Shown here: piece after piece, positions 51,836 through 62,297 of the stretch
How the letters are laid out: each line of letters starts with the position of its first letter
Position numbering within the stretch: the stretch's first letter is position 1
Assembly: GCF_016919005.1 (NCBI RefSeq)
Contig: NZ_JAFFQE010000001.1
Coordinates: 806,001 to 870,000, forward strand
Reading direction: 5' to 3'
Length of the DNA stretch: 64,000 nt
DNA from: Desulfopila inferna
Lineage (GTDB): Bacteria > Desulfobacterota > Desulfobulbia > Desulfobulbales > Desulfocapsaceae
Made by a program: the position numbers and the translations under genes
Notes under the pieces: model-generated
Database searches by the model: none
Told to the model about the DNA's origin: nothing
What the model saw: only the letters and a program-made list of their open reading frames with translations

Positions 51836-54800
51836 CAGCGGTCTCCGAAACAGCGGTCTAATTGCTCGAGTATGTCTCTATCGGGTTTATGGTGATAGAC
51901 CCCGTGAGAAGGACGTTCCATGCCCCGCACGAAAAGGTAGAAAACGCCGCCAAAATGGTGGTCATAGTCATAGTCCGGCAGAAAATTGCGAAGATGGTTG
52001 TGCAGCACCAGGGAATAAAGCCAGAACTGCAGGCCATAGTTATGGGAGGCCATGGCCTCGATAAGCGACTCGCCCCTATAATTCCCGGGATTATCGCCGA
52101 GATGGTTGGTCTTATAGTCGGCAATGTAAAAAACCCCCTCGTGCTCGAAAATCAGATCAACAAAGCCGGTCAGATATCCTTTAAAACTCCTGCCGGTCAA
52201 AGGTATTACCGTTTTTTCATGGGCCAGTATAGCATTGACAGTCGCGGTATCACCGTTTCTCAGATGGAAATAGAATCCCATTTCCTTGATACATTTACTC
52301 TCATCCAGATCCGCCAGAGAGAAAAAAGTCGCATCTGCCGTCGTGGTTCCCAATGAAAAATCGACTACCGCACAAAGCATCTTTTCGAGCAGTTCCATAT
52401 CCGGATTCAGGCCATATCGAAGGCATTTCTGCTTAATGAGCTGACGATGCTGTTGGGGATCAAGTAAGCTATGAAAAGGCACGGCTTCCAGAATATCATG
52501 AACGGCGTTGCCGAAATTCGCACCAGAGGGGAGAGCGGCAAACTCAAGAGGTGTATATGATTGTTCCGTAAGCCCTGCAGTTACAGGGGGCGGAGAAGAA
52601 TGATCTCCACCGGAGGCCAGTGCCGAATAGGATGTCATCCGCCAATCGGTGTAGAAGGATTCTCTTTTCAGCGCTCTCAAGGTGAGGTTTTCCAGGGAAT
52701 CATCCGCAGTGAGATATGGCATGCCGTTATCCTTCTCTTCGATCAGGACATGCTCTACACCTGCCGCGGCGGCAAATTTCTCCAGTCTCTGGCTCTGCCC
52801 CTCAAAGTCTGTCCTGCCAGCGGGAAATAGCAGATAGCCCAGACCGGAGTCAAAGGAATCGACCGGACCGTTTTTTCGCCCTCCGACATCGCACCAGGCA
52901 GCATAGCATCTGTATTTTGCCCGGGTCAAGGCGACATAGAGCAGACGCATCTCCTCGGCCATTTCTTCATGTCTGGCCTTGCGGCGCCGCTCCTCAAATC
53001 GTTCGGAGCCGAGATCGAGTATTCGCCCCTGCCCCTCATGGCAGGAGATGCGCATCTCCTCGCTCTCCAGTCTGTCCTGGCGATACCACAAGCATGGGCA
53101 GAAGACCACGGGGAATTCGAGCCCCTTGGAACCATGCATGGTGACTATCCGCACCGCCTCCTCATCGCTTTCCAGGCGCAGCTCGTGCTCGGATTCCGGG
53201 GAAGCCATATTACGGTGCAGCCATTGCAGCAGTTGCAGAGGGCCATATCCGTTGTCAGCCTCGGCCTGCCGGGCAAGCTCGAGCAGATGGTATATATTGG
53301 CGATTGTCCGCTGCGGCCGTGGCTCCATGCTGATAGTGAGGATTACCTTCTCCTCTCTGATGAAGTATTTCATCATTACCTGCACACCCTTGCTCAACCA
53401 TGTCTCGGCATATGTCTGAAAGCGGTCGAAATAGCCGTCAAAGAGTTTTTCATCATGCTGAATTCTATAGAGATCATCGCCGCTCAGCCCCAGCCAGGGA
53501 ATAGTCATGGCCGTTTTCAGCAGTTCGGAATCTCCAGGTTGAGCTATCGCCTTAAGGAGATGATAAAAATTCCTGCACTCCACGGTTTCAAAGACGGAAA
53601 TTCTGCCGGCTATCACTGCCGGCACTCCCAATCCGGCCAGGCATTGCTGATATTCCTCGGCCTGGCTGTTCTTTCTCACCAGTATAGCGATATCGCCCGG
53701 GCGAAGTTTCCTTTCTGCCTTGTCTCCGAGGATGGCAACTTCCGATTCAAGGAGATTTACTATCTCTCCCGCGACATAGCGCATGACTGCCGCAGCTGCC
53801 CCGGTGGAACTCCACTGGCCGTTATCTTTTTCAGGGTTTTCAGTCAGCCGGCAATACACCATGTTCCCAAGTTCCGCGCCCCCTCGTTCCAGGCGTCCGT
53901 TCTCAGCTGTTTTGGCGGCTTCAACCGGGTAAAAGTCGAGAGCTCCATCATCAAAGAGAAAAGGCTTGTCCCTGCCTAGAAAAAGAGCGTTTATTGCCCC
54001 TACGACACCCGGATGGGATCTGAAATTCTTGGTCAGAGTCAGTGTCTTGGCAGCCGCCTCCTTGGCCATAAAATAGCTGTAAATGTCAGCCCCACGAAAC
54101 CTGTAGATGGCCTGTTTGGGATCGCCTATGAGATAAAGAAAGTGGTCTCCCTCCCCAAAGACACCGCTGAAGATACGCCACTGCAGGGAATCGGTATCCT
54201 GGAACTCATCGATCAATGCCGCGCTGAAGCGTTGCCGCAGAATTTGGCGCAGGCCGCTGCCGCCGGTCACCGCCCGATGCAAACGAACAATCAGGTCGTC
54301 ATAGGACATGATATTTTGTCGAAGCATGCATCTCTCGGTTTCAGTGACCATATAGGCGGCAAAAGCTACCCTCACCGCCAGAATAACCCTATGGACACTG
54401 TCGATAAACATATCAGCCAGCCGCTCCGGGAGTCCGAGATACTCCAGGAGTTCTTCTTTTTTGGCCCCCCGCACCCTGGAGCCATTGATGAGTGCGGCAC
54501 ATTCATGACGCTGCAGCCATTTGATATTTTGGGGAAAGGAAATATTCCTCCCCAAAAAATAGGCCGACAGGGATTCCCACCAGGTTAAAAAATCATCGTT
54601 AAAACATTTTTTCATTTTCCCGGCGCCATTGACCTCCCCGAGCGATACGGCCAGCTCCTCACCATTGGCCTGCCACCAGAGGGCCATCGCCTCAAAAGCC
54701 TGATCGAAGCGCGCAAAGGCCTCGGCCATGGTTTCCGTCTGCGGTTCAATCACACAGGAATTGTCGGTAAGCGGCGCAACCGAGGCGTAGAGTTTAGCCG

Positions 54801-55350
54801 GTGTATCAAAATGGGCAAGCACAACGCCGCACTGCCGCGGCGCCAGGGAGTAGAGGTTTTTCCGCCAGAAGTCCCGTGCGGCCTGCTGTCTTATGATCTC
54901 ACTATCGGGCTGCAACTCGACGTCAAACAGCTGGCCGCTTTCCAGGGCCTGCTCCAGCAGCATTCTTTGACAAAAACCATGGATGGTAAATACTGCGGCG
55001 CGATCGATATCGGCCAAAGCTTCCCTGATTTTTTTCAGGGCATCGTCGGGATTTTCAAGAGAATCCACCCAGCGCTGCAGGGTCTTGTCATCCGTTGTCC
55101 TGCTGCCGCCAAGGAGATCCCGGGCTTCGACCAGCCGCTTGCGGATGCGTTCGGCCAGTTCCTCCGTTGCCGCCCGGGTAAATGTAACCAGAAGAATATC
55201 TTCGATTTTTAAAGAAAACTCGGTGACAAAGCGCAAAACCAGCATGGCGATGGCGTAGGTTTTTCCGGTTCCGGCGCTGGCCTCGATCAAATTGACGGCA
55301 CGCTCCAGCCGGCCTGTTGCCGCATCGAAGATCACAGGTTCAGCAGCCAT
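51835..55350 (-). CDS. recB: Exonuclease V beta subunit RecB
   Basis: A 1171-residue UvrD-family helicase with a C-terminal nuclease. It shows Walker A NLIEASAGTGKTYAIAMLVLRF, then ILLVTFTRAATEELAERIRKRL, FSAALIDEFQDTDSLQWRIFS (Walker B), LIGDPKQAIYRFRGADIYSYF, IVTMHGSKGLEFPVVFCPCLW and RLLYVALTRAKYRCY. The nuclease has FGNAVHDILEAV, LTGFVDLIFEHEGVFYIADYKTNHLG (the D...DYK catalytic set) and YGLQFWLYSLVLHNHL. All catalytic marks are intact, so RecBCD should be a complete helicase-nuclease for double-strand break repair and foreign DNA degradation. It overlaps recC by 11 bases and recD by one. Confidence 0.96.
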   Translation of the reverse strand: MAAEPVIFDAATGRLERAVNLIEASAGTGKTYAIAMLVLRFVTEFSLKIEDILLVTFTRAATEELAERIRKRLVEARDLLGGSRTTDDKTLQRWVDSLENPDDALKKIREALADIDRAAVFTIHGFCQRMLLEQALESGQLFDVELQPDSEIIRQQAARDFWRKNLYSLAPRQCGVVLAHFDTPAKLYASVAPLTDNSCVIEPQTETMAEAFARFDQAFEAMALWWQANGEELAVSLGEVNGAGKMKKCFNDDFLTWWESLSAYFLGRNISFPQNIKWLQRHECAALINGSRVRGAKKEELLEYLGLPERLADMFIDSVHRVILAVRVAFAAYMVTETERCMLRQNIMSYDDLIVRLHRAVTGGSGLRQILRQRFSAALIDEFQDTDSLQWRIFSGVFGEGDHFLYLIGDPKQAIYRFRGADIYSYFMAKEAAAKTLTLTKNFRSHPGVVGAINALFLGRDKPFLFDDGALDFYPVEAAKTAENGRLERGGAELGNMVYCRLTENPEKDNGQWSSTGAAAAVMRYVAGEIVNLLESEVAILGDKAERKLRPGDIAILVRKNSQAEEYQQCLAGLGVPAVIAGRISVFETVECRNFYHLLKAIAQPGDSELLKTAMTIPWLGLSGDDLYRIQHDEKLFDGYFDRFQTYAETWLSKGVQVMMKYFIREEKVILTISMEPRPQRTIANIYHLLELARQAEADNGYGPLQLLQWLHRNMASPESEHELRLESDEEAVRIVTMHGSKGLEFPVVFCPCLWYRQDRLESEEMRISCHEGQGRILDLGSERFEERRRKARHEEMAEEMRLLYVALTRAKYRCYAAWCDVGGRKNGPVDSFDSGLGYLLFPAGRTDFEGQSQRLEKFAAAAGVEHVLIEEKDNGMPYLTADDSLENLTLRALKRESFYTDWRMTSYSALASGGDHSSPPPVTAGLTEQSYTPLEFAALPSGANFGNAVHDILEAVPFHSLLDPQQHRQLIKQKCLRYGLNPDMELLEKMLCAVVDFSLGTTTADATFFSLADLDESKCIKEMGFYFHLRNGDTATVNAILAHEKTVIPLTGRSFKGYLTGFVDLIFEHEGVFYIADYKTNHLGDNPGNYRGESLIEAMASHNYGLQFWLYSLVLHNHLRNFLPDYDYDHHFGGVFYLFVRGMERPSHGVYHHKPDRDILEQLDRCFGDR

Positions 55351-58300
55351 TGCATTTGCTCCAGAGAGGCATCAGTATCTGTTCGCTGAGTTCGACAAAT
55401 TCATCATCAAGTATCTGTTCATCCGTAAGATTGCGATAAAGCAGAGCCCAGGCGGGTTCATAGCCTTTATCAAGGCAATTCCTCAGGAAATTCCTCGCCT
55501 TCTGGATCGGGGATATCCGTGCTTTCGAGCTCATCTTCTGCCGGCAATAGCACAATCCCGGCTCCAGCAGCAGCTTTGCGGGTCTGCATCCGCCTTCGAT
55601 GAAAACCTCGACAAGCTCCTCCAACCCCGGTGCACCGCGACCAGCTTCATCGAAGCATATCCGACTGTCCTTCATGACAATTTTCGTAGTAGAGGATACT
55701 TTTCCGCAGGCAGCACCAAGCAGGTGATGCAGCCAGGCTCTGAGTATATCCTTGCCGCGAAGGTTGGCATAGCGCGCAAAGAGAAAACCATCTTCAAAGC
55801 GGTTAGTCAGACTGCCTGTAATCCGATGATTTCCTATTGTCAGATCGATTTCAAGATCGGGAAGCTGTCGTCCCAAATTTTCTTCTTTGATGCAAGCTGC
55901 AAAATGCGCAAGATCTTTCTTTCTTTCCTCAAACAAGATATCGCCGGGTACCCCCAGCGGCCAAAGCCCATCGAGGCTGAGCCGTTTTTTCAGTTGAGCC
56001 TCCTCCTTTTCCTCGAGTATTATTTGCAGAATCAACTGATTGACGTGATATGACGGCAGACCATCGAGTTCAAAGGCTTCGCTCTCCTCGGGAACAGCGC
56101 GTTCCTCTCCCGGACGGAATCCCAGACATTGCTGGATAAAAAAGAGCTGCGGGTGAGCATAGAACCGCAGTAGATCGTCAAGTGCGATGGATTTCTGTTC
56201 CGTGGCAATGCAGCCGCTCCACCACGGAGACAACTGCCGCTGTTCTCCCTTTTTGCAGGCCACCAGATAATCTTCCTCGCTGTAACTGAAAAATCGGCTC
56301 TTTTGGCTAAAATATTTGGGACTGAAGCCATGCAGCGGATGTTTTTCCACAAGATCATCCACCGGGTAGTGTGTATCAAGGACTTCCAGCAGTTCACTAA
56401 TCACCACCGACGGCGGCAGAGTATCGTTGGTGAGCAGGGACTGGCCGATATAGCTGATATAGAGGGACTCCCGGGCAGCCAGCAATACTTCCAGGAACTG
56501 GTATCTATCATCGGCGCGCAGGGATCGGTCTCCCATATGCGGCTCGGCCTTCATCAGATCAAATGTAGAATGGCCGTCGCTCCCCGGGAATATACCATAA
56601 TTCATGCCGATGAGGCAGACGGCAGTGAAAGGAATAGAGCGCATCGGCAGCATGGAGCAGAAAGTGAGATGCCCCTTGAGAAAACCGCTGGCCGACCTCG
56701 ATTCTGTGGAAGACTGCTCAAACCATTTGGTGATCACCTCAACACCAACCGTGCCCTGGTGAAAGAGACCGCATTCCCCTAACTGCCGCAGAGTCTCCTG
56801 CAGCTCGAGAATGTCCCGGTCATCCCCTGCACCGAAGAGCTTTTCCGAGTAACCCAGCAGCAGCAGCGACCATTCCCGCAGCTCCCTGGCCCTGTTGAGA
56901 TCCGTTGAAGCCCGCTCGAGCAGATGGATGAAGCGGCAGAGGCCGCCCAGCGGCTTGGCCTCGCTCCCCTCTATATCTGTATAGGGCAGAATGCCGGCTA
57001 CCTCCGAGTCACTGTCGACAGCATAGCCCATCAGCAGTCTCGCCAAGCCTTCCTGCCAGCTGTTCTCCGAAAAATCAAGCCCTTCCTCAGCTCTTGACTG
57101 CGTGGAAATGCCCCAGCGGATCCCGGCGCTGACAATCCAGTGCTGGAGTTGTTCAAAATCGTTACGGCTCAGGCCGAAATTGGGATGAATCTGCTCCTTC
57201 TCCAGAAGATCGACAACCTCCGACCAGCCGAATCGACCCTTGAGCATCTCGAAAAATTCCAGAAATGCGGCAATATAGCCGTTGCGGCGACGCAGGCTCC
57301 TGTCCGCGATTGAATGCTGGATATCTTCAAAAACCGCCGGGATAAAGGGTGCATATTCCTGGATGTCCGGCGCCATCACCACAATGTCCCGGAGCTGCAG
57401 CTCCTCATCGTCATCGAGCATCCGCAGGATGTGATCCCTGAGAACATCGAGCTCACGCTGCCTGGAATGACAGGAGACAATCCGGATTGAACCGTCGACC
57501 GCTGCTCCGATCCCGGAATCTTTCAGGTTGCCGGCCAGCAGGTCGCTCTGCAGCCGGTGCAGCAGTGTGGCCTTCCCGGCTTGAGCCGGCTCTTCATAGC
57601 TGGCAAATTCGCTTTCTATCTCCATCTTTTCCAACAGTAGATTCTGAAAATCCCTGCCCTGCTTTCCCAGGGTGGCCAGAAGCGGATGATCTGCCTGCTC
57701 CTCCATGGGGAGAACCTGATTGTTCCTGCGGTTCATATCTCCCCAGTAATTCCGGCATGGACTCAGCAGAAAAAGATGAACATCACAATGTTTTGCCAGC
57801 CCCTTTAGATAATCGAGGAAAAAAGGCGGAAGAATATGGACCCCGAAAACAGATACCCGCCGGGGCAGTGAATCGAAAGAGTCCCCTTCATAGAGAGCCC
57901 GGGTGACATCGTGGAGGAGCTCTCCTCTGTGGCGGCCGGCCCACTTCTCGGCAACCAGACGGTTCCATAAGTCCATCTGCCACATCTCCGCTTTATGGTT
58001 GAGACAGGGCTTCTGCTGTTCCCATGATATGAGCATCCGGGGGCGCAACAGCTGGTACTGGTCGAAAATATTGGCGAGCTGTCCGGCCAGCTGGAATCGC
58101 TTCAACTCTGCCTGCTCTCCTTGCAGATAATGCTGCAGCGGAGCGTAGACATCGCTCTCGATGCTGCGCAGCTTTTCTTCAATGCGCCAGCGCAGAAAAT
58201 TCCGTTCATAGGAGTCTGGAGTTATAGCCATGTCGAGCTTTTCGGCTATATCCTGAAGAAAGGTGACGGGCAGAAGAAAACGATAATTACACCAACTGGT

Positions 58301-58462
58301 AAAATACTCCGCCATATATTGCGAGATCATCCGCTCCATTCCCTGACTCTGGATGAGGATGTATTCCTTGTCGAAAAGGGACTCAAGCGGTGCCGCTTCG
58401 AGAAGACCTGCGAGATGGCGCAGGAGATTTTCGGTCTTGTTGGAGGCGTGCAGATAAAACAT
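55340..58462 (-). CDS. recC: Exonuclease V gamma subunit RecC
   Basis: A 1040-residue RecC, the Chi-reading subunit. It starts MFYLHASNKTENLLRHLAGLLEA and has family stretches ILIQSQGMERMISQYMAEYF, ISVFGVHILPPFFLDYLKGL-type sequence (RVSVFGVHILPPFFLDYL), VVMAPDIQEYAPFIPAVFED, LPMRSIPFTAVCLIGMNYGIFP and LLAARESLYISYIGQS. Motor motifs are absent as expected for RecC. Length is near E. coli's 1122. The order recC-recB-recD with overlapping ends makes a tight three-gene operon. The Chi sequence recognised cannot be told from this sequence. Confidence 0.94.
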   Translation of the reverse strand: MFYLHASNKTENLLRHLAGLLEAAPLESLFDKEYILIQSQGMERMISQYMAEYFTSWCNYRFLLPVTFLQDIAEKLDMAITPDSYERNFLRWRIEEKLRSIESDVYAPLQHYLQGEQAELKRFQLAGQLANIFDQYQLLRPRMLISWEQQKPCLNHKAEMWQMDLWNRLVAEKWAGRHRGELLHDVTRALYEGDSFDSLPRRVSVFGVHILPPFFLDYLKGLAKHCDVHLFLLSPCRNYWGDMNRRNNQVLPMEEQADHPLLATLGKQGRDFQNLLLEKMEIESEFASYEEPAQAGKATLLHRLQSDLLAGNLKDSGIGAAVDGSIRIVSCHSRQRELDVLRDHILRMLDDDEELQLRDIVVMAPDIQEYAPFIPAVFEDIQHSIADRSLRRRNGYIAAFLEFFEMLKGRFGWSEVVDLLEKEQIHPNFGLSRNDFEQLQHWIVSAGIRWGISTQSRAEEGLDFSENSWQEGLARLLMGYAVDSDSEVAGILPYTDIEGSEAKPLGGLCRFIHLLERASTDLNRARELREWSLLLLGYSEKLFGAGDDRDILELQETLRQLGECGLFHQGTVGVEVITKWFEQSSTESRSASGFLKGHLTFCSMLPMRSIPFTAVCLIGMNYGIFPGSDGHSTFDLMKAEPHMGDRSLRADDRYQFLEVLLAARESLYISYIGQSLLTNDTLPPSVVISELLEVLDTHYPVDDLVEKHPLHGFSPKYFSQKSRFFSYSEEDYLVACKKGEQRQLSPWWSGCIATEQKSIALDDLLRFYAHPQLFFIQQCLGFRPGEERAVPEESEAFELDGLPSYHVNQLILQIILEEKEEAQLKKRLSLDGLWPLGVPGDILFEERKKDLAHFAACIKEENLGRQLPDLEIDLTIGNHRITGSLTNRFEDGFLFARYANLRGKDILRAWLHHLLGAACGKVSSTTKIVMKDSRICFDEAGRGAPGLEELVEVFIEGGCRPAKLLLEPGLCYCRQKMSSKARISPIQKARNFLRNCLDKGYEPAWALLYRNLTDEQILDDEFVELSEQILMPLWSKCNGC

Positions 58463-58590
58463 GGTTATCCTGTTTTCGACAGCAATGGCGCATTATTGAA
58501 TATTGTCGACAACGACGTACTCATTTTTCCTCCGGAATCATCAGCAAGCGACTGGGGATCCAACACCATTTCCTCCGGCGGAGATGTTTC

Positions 58591-58887
58591 TTACTCAACA
58601 GGTGCAACTCCGGCATATTCATAGATTCCGAAGAAAAGACCTGCCATGATTCCCAGAGCAAAAAAGATTCTAATCCTTCTATCCCATGGCATTTTTTCTC
58701 CGTTTGCCATATATTGGAGAAACATCACAATGATCCAGGTAACACCGATAATAAAGGGCGCTGTCTGCAGGATCTGCCATAAGGTAGCCTTGATGCTTTC
58801 CGCAAATGTTGAGCCCAGTCGCAGATTAAACAGAAAATACAACACACCGCTGAGGTAAAAAGAAAAACTTTCTTTGATATTTGACAT
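58591..58887 (-). CDS. Small membrane protein, function unknown
   Basis: A 98-residue protein with two clear hydrophobic segments (FIIGVTWIIVMFLQYMA and IFFALGIMAGLFFGIYEYAG) and a weaker one near the start (FYLSGVLYFLFNL). A conserved-looking loop, NGEKMPWDRRIRI, separates them. I do not recognise a family. A longer frame continues upstream to 59070, but that part lies over the divergent gene, and a start at the ATG ending at 58887 is more natural. Its start codon abuts that of the plus-strand gene with no gap, which is odd. It lies upstream of recC on the same strand, with about 130 bp between. Confidence 0.6.
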   Translation of the reverse strand: MSNIKESFSFYLSGVLYFLFNLRLGSTFAESIKATLWQILQTAPFIIGVTWIIVMFLQYMANGEKMPWDRRIRIFFALGIMAGLFFGIYEYAGVAPVE

Positions 58888-59967
58888 ATGACAACACCCG
58901 AAACTCTTTATTTTCCTGATACCGCTCTTCTCTCCGACAGGCAGGCACCGCTTTTTCTGCTCTTTTCCAAAGTAAACATTATTCAAGTGGTGGAAGGAGA
59001 TGAGCAATCCGACATGCATCCCATCGATACTTATATGGATAGCAGGTTCTGTCAAGCGCTTCCTCTTCACCCTCTGGGGAGTGACAGAGACCGCTTTCTC
59101 TATTTAATAAATGATATACAAAATAGAAAGGATGATTATGCCGCTCAGCTCAGTCACATCACCCTGGCCTCCATGTCCGAGGAAAAATCAAAAGACGACG
59201 AAACCGAACAGCAGATAGTCTCCTCGCTTCTGGGTCGGAAAAGCGATTTTCCCGATCCGGTTGAAACAGGCAGAAAGCAGATGGTGTGGCAGGCCCGGCT
59301 GGTTCTCAAAATTGCCGAAATTCTCGACCGGGAAGAAGAGGAAGTGGCCCAGGCCCTTCTTTTTCTTGAAGACAGCGAGGCGGATGTCTTCAGCAGCCTC
59401 AAAGGTGAGAGTGAGGAGGAAGAGGGTGAAAACCTCTATGACGATCTCAGCAAGCTCACTGAAAAAATGGGCGCACCGCGCCTGAAGTCGATAGAGAAGC
59501 GGCTGCGGGCCTGGTTCAGGTTTACAGACGGTGAGGATCTGCCGAAATGTAAGATATGGTCGACCAGCAGACCCGAGGTTGCCGATCTCCTTTTCGAGAA
59601 TCATGAAAAAACACATAACCGCCCGCCCGAGAAGATAGCAAGTATTGAGCTCCCCGCAAAAGCAGCTGTTGAGGGCGTTGATATTATTGAAGCGACAGAG
59701 CGGTTTCATTCCATTTGCGATACCCATATCACCTCTTTTTATAATATGGTGATCGAGGCTTCTTCCGATATCACAGGGGATAGCAAATTTTCCGATATGA
59801 TGGAACAATGGCGGTCTTTGCTCGAGCTTAATTTTCCTGCGGCAACAGTGGGAAGATCGACTGTGAATTTCTATCGCTTCTCCGATCCGATTTCCTGCTT
59901 TTCCGGTACACAAACATCGGCATCGAATCAAGGTCCGACTTTGCTGGCGCTTATTGTGTCCCACTAA
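58888..59967 (+). CDS. Acidic soluble protein, function unknown
   Basis: A 359-residue protein I cannot assign. It is rich in Glu and Asp, with an acidic patch GESEEEEGENLYDDL near residue 175. The pieces look helical: RFLYLINDIQNRKDDYAAQL, METGRKQMVWQARLVLKIAEIL-like sequence (VETGRKQMVWQARLVLKIAE), RLKSIEKRLRAWFRF and SKFSDMMEQWRSLLELNFPA. There is no signal peptide or membrane segment, and no Cys motif. The frame is long and codon use regular, so the gene is real. The ribosome-binding site is poor, and the start abuts the divergent small membrane gene, so the true start might be further in. The next gene, 74 bp on, is a CPA2 antiporter. Confidence 0.7.
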   Translation: MTTPETLYFPDTALLSDRQAPLFLLFSKVNIIQVVEGDEQSDMHPIDTYMDSRFCQALPLHPLGSDRDRFLYLINDIQNRKDDYAAQLSHITLASMSEEKSKDDETEQQIVSSLLGRKSDFPDPVETGRKQMVWQARLVLKIAEILDREEEEVAQALLFLEDSEADVFSSLKGESEEEEGENLYDDLSKLTEKMGAPRLKSIEKRLRAWFRFTDGEDLPKCKIWSTSRPEVADLLFENHEKTHNRPPEKIASIELPAKAAVEGVDIIEATERFHSICDTHITSFYNMVIEASSDITGDSKFSDMMEQWRSLLELNFPAATVGRSTVNFYRFSDPISCFSGTQTSASNQGPTLLALIVSH

Positions 59968-60041
59968 ACTATTTTTTCCGAAATCGGATGTATTACAAAT
60001 CTCACCGTTAATATTCTACTACCGTCTCTTTTGCTAATCTA

Positions 60042-62024
60042 ATGGGAATTGCCGCCGATATAATCGTCCTTGTTCTTACCGCTTTTTTCTGCGGGCTGAT
60101 CATGCAGCGACTGCATCAGCCGCTGATCCTCGGCTATATTATGGCCGGCATCATCCTCGGCCCCCATACCGGCGGCTTTACCATTGCCGAGGTCCATAAT
60201 ATTGAACTGCTCGCCGAGATAGGCGTCGCTCTGCTGCTTTTCGCCCTCGGCCTGGAATTTTCCCTTAAAGACTTAAAACCGGTCAAGCATATTGCCCTGA
60301 TCGGCACTCCGCTGCAGATGCTGCTGACCATCGGCTTCGGGGTGATGATCGGTAAGTTTCTGGGTTTCGACGGCAAAACATCACTGTGGCTCGGGGCACT
60401 GATATCGATCTCGTCGACCATGGTGATCCTGAAGACCCTGATGAACCAAGGCTGGCTGGGTACGCTGTCGAGCAAGGTGATGATCGGCATGCTGATTATC
60501 CAGGATCTGGCGGTGGTCCCCTTGATGATTATCCTGCCGCAGATGAACGATCCGGCCACCGGTGCAGGCATCCTCGTTCTGGCGGCAGTAAAGGCGGCGA
60601 TATTTCTTTTGGCCATGTTTTTTCTCGGCACCAGACTCCTGCCCTATCTACTGAAAAGAATTGCCCGTCTGGGCTCCCGGGAACTATTTCTGCTGGCCAT
60701 CACCACCATCGGACTCGGTGTCGGCTTTGTCACCTATAAAGTGGGTCTTTCCTTTGCCTTCGGGGCCTTCATCGCCGGCATGGTGCTGAGTGAATCCGAT
60801 TATGGCCACCAGGCACTCAGCGACATAATTCCCCTGCGCGACCTGTTCGGTCTGTTGTTTTTTGCCTCTGTGGGCATGCTCCTCGACCCGCGTTTCCTCT
60901 TCGATCATTTCGGCATGATCCTGTTGCTGGTGTCCCTCGTCAGCATCGGCAAAGGAGTGATCTTTTCGTCAATCTCCTGGATTTTCGGCTATCGCAATGT
61001 GATTCCTCTGGCCGTGGGACTTGGTCTCTTCCAAGTAGGAGAATTCTCCTTCGTTCTGGCCAGAATCGGGATTTCCACGGACTCCATCAGCAGCGATTTT
61101 TACAACATGTTCCTTACCACGGCAGTAATGACCATGGTGCTTACTCCGTTTATCTCGGCCCAGACCTCCCGACTCTACGGCCTGAAAAAGAAATTATTCC
61201 GTCACGAACCTCTGGAATCTATGAACCTGCCGGAGGATGAACTCCGCAATCATATCGTCATTGCCGGTTACGGTTCCATCGGCAGCCAGATAAGCAAGGT
61301 TCTGAGACGTCTGGCTCTGCCCTTTGTGGTTGTTGAGTTGGACCAGCACCGGGTGGAACTGGCCAAGGCCGCGGGAATTCCAATTATATTTGGCGACGGC
61401 AGCCAGGAAATCGTCCAGGAAGCGCTGGCTGTCGAGAGAGCATCACTGCTGGTGATCACCGCTCCGGGCATTATCACGGCCCGGGCGATCATCAGTAATG
61501 CAAGGAAGCTCAATCCCGACATCAAAGCTGTGGCCCGTATTTCTAATCCGGATTTTTTTGCGGTGTTCAAAGAACTGCAGGTGAAGAATCTGGTCTATCC
61601 GGAATTTGAGGCAGGCCTGGAGATGATTCGCCAGGTTCTCTTGTTTGAACGCATTCCTGTTCCGGAAATCCAGCAGTATACCGAAGAGCTGAGGCAGGAA
61701 CTGCTGGCTAATGTAATTACCACGGACAATGATTATCAGACCCTTGGCCAACTTCGCGCTGCCGAGCAGCAATTCGATCTGCAGTGGGTAGATCTTGAGG
61801 ACGGCAGCCCGCTTTCCGGCTGCTCCATCGCGGAGGCGGAAATTCGCAAGGCCACCGGTGTTTCCGTGGTCGGCATAATACGACAGGGAGAACTGACAAC
61901 CAATCCACCACCGGACTTCAGATTTCAGCATGGCGACCTGGTGGCTATCATCGGCTCGGCTTCAGCCCGGCATAAATTTCACTGCTTCCTTAATCCACTC
62001 TCGGAAAAATGTTTGCTCCCCTGA
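60042..62024 (+). CDS. CPA2-family cation:proton antiporter with TrkA-N and TrkA-C domains
   Basis: A 660-residue KefB/YbaL-like inner-membrane protein. Residues about 5-385 form the Na+/H+ exchanger domain ([88 protein letters not shown]). A TrkA-N NAD-binding domain follows ([19 protein letters not shown], GxGxxG; then [32 protein letters not shown]). The end (about 570-655) is a TrkA-C domain ([32 protein letters not shown]). It exchanges K+ or Na+ for H+ and is gated by nucleotides. Whether glutathione gating applies cannot be told. No ribosome-binding site stands out. Confidence 0.92.
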   Translation: MGIAADIIVLVLTAFFCGLIMQRLHQPLILGYIMAGIILGPHTGGFTIAEVHNIELLAEIGVALLLFALGLEFSLKDLKPVKHIALIGTPLQMLLTIGFGVMIGKFLGFDGKTSLWLGALISISSTMVILKTLMNQGWLGTLSSKVMIGMLIIQDLAVVPLMIILPQMNDPATGAGILVLAAVKAAIFLLAMFFLGTRLLPYLLKRIARLGSRELFLLAITTIGLGVGFVTYKVGLSFAFGAFIAGMVLSESDYGHQALSDIIPLRDLFGLLFFASVGMLLDPRFLFDHFGMILLLVSLVSIGKGVIFSSISWIFGYRNVIPLAVGLGLFQVGEFSFVLARIGISTDSISSDFYNMFLTTAVMTMVLTPFISAQTSRLYGLKKKLFRHEPLESMNLPEDELRNHIVIAGYGSIGSQISKVLRRLALPFVVVELDQHRVELAKAAGIPIIFGDGSQEIVQEALAVERASLLVITAPGIITARAIISNARKLNPDIKAVARISNPDFFAVFKELQVKNLVYPEFEAGLEMIRQVLLFERIPVPEIQQYTEELRQELLANVITTDNDYQTLGQLRAAEQQFDLQWVDLEDGSPLSGCSIAEAEIRKATGVSVVGIIRQGELTTNPPPDFRFQHGDLVAIIGSASARHKFHCFLNPLSEKCLLP

Positions 62025-62032
62025 CCGGGTTT

Positions 62033-62106
62033 AGTACCTTACAGATTGTTTTCTTGTTTTTTTGCAAGAAAATAATCTGTAAGGTACTTATCCAGCTCAG
62101 CTGGAT
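62033..62106. repeat. Family C repeat, best copy; bidirectional terminator (C1)
   Basis: Left arm AGTACCTTACAGATT then TTTTCTTG (62033-62056), an 8-base T-rich loop, then CAAGAAAA and AATCTGTAAGGTACT (62065-62088). The 24-bp stem has only one non-Watson-Crick position (G/T), which can wobble-pair in RNA. A second hairpin follows, ATCCAGC-TCA-GCTGGAT (62090-62106). It lies between two convergent genes. Confidence 0.75.
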
Positions 62107-62297
62107 TAAGGAGATTTAGCCCCTTCCTTAACACCTTTGATTATCTTGCGACATTCATTTTCAGCGTCCATTGCACTCTTGGCTGTGATTGTCTGAATAA
62201 CCTTGTGATTGTCCTTCTGGATCAGCTCATATTCATCATCGCCAACATGATCCAGAAGCCAATCCCGCCATTGATGAATAGTAGTTCTTCTCTTCAT
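62106..62297 (-). CDS. Small soluble protein, function unknown
   Basis: A 63-residue, basic, probably helical protein: MKRRTTIHQWRDWLLDHVGD, then KVIQTITAKSAMDAENECRK. No motif is recognised. GGGAGGATAATAAGAT lies before the ATG, a good ribosome-binding site, and the protein reads as natural sequence, so I think it real. Its stop codon touches the last base of the family C palindrome. No operon partners are close. Confidence 0.55.
   Translation of the reverse strand: MKRRTTIHQWRDWLLDHVGDDEYELIQKDNHKVIQTITAKSAMDAENECRKIIKGVKEGAKSP

Noticed and set aside
50213-58462. Phage or defence island around RecBCD
   Set aside because: The operon is the normal recC-recB-recD order with intact motifs and no integrase, phage or toxin genes beside it.
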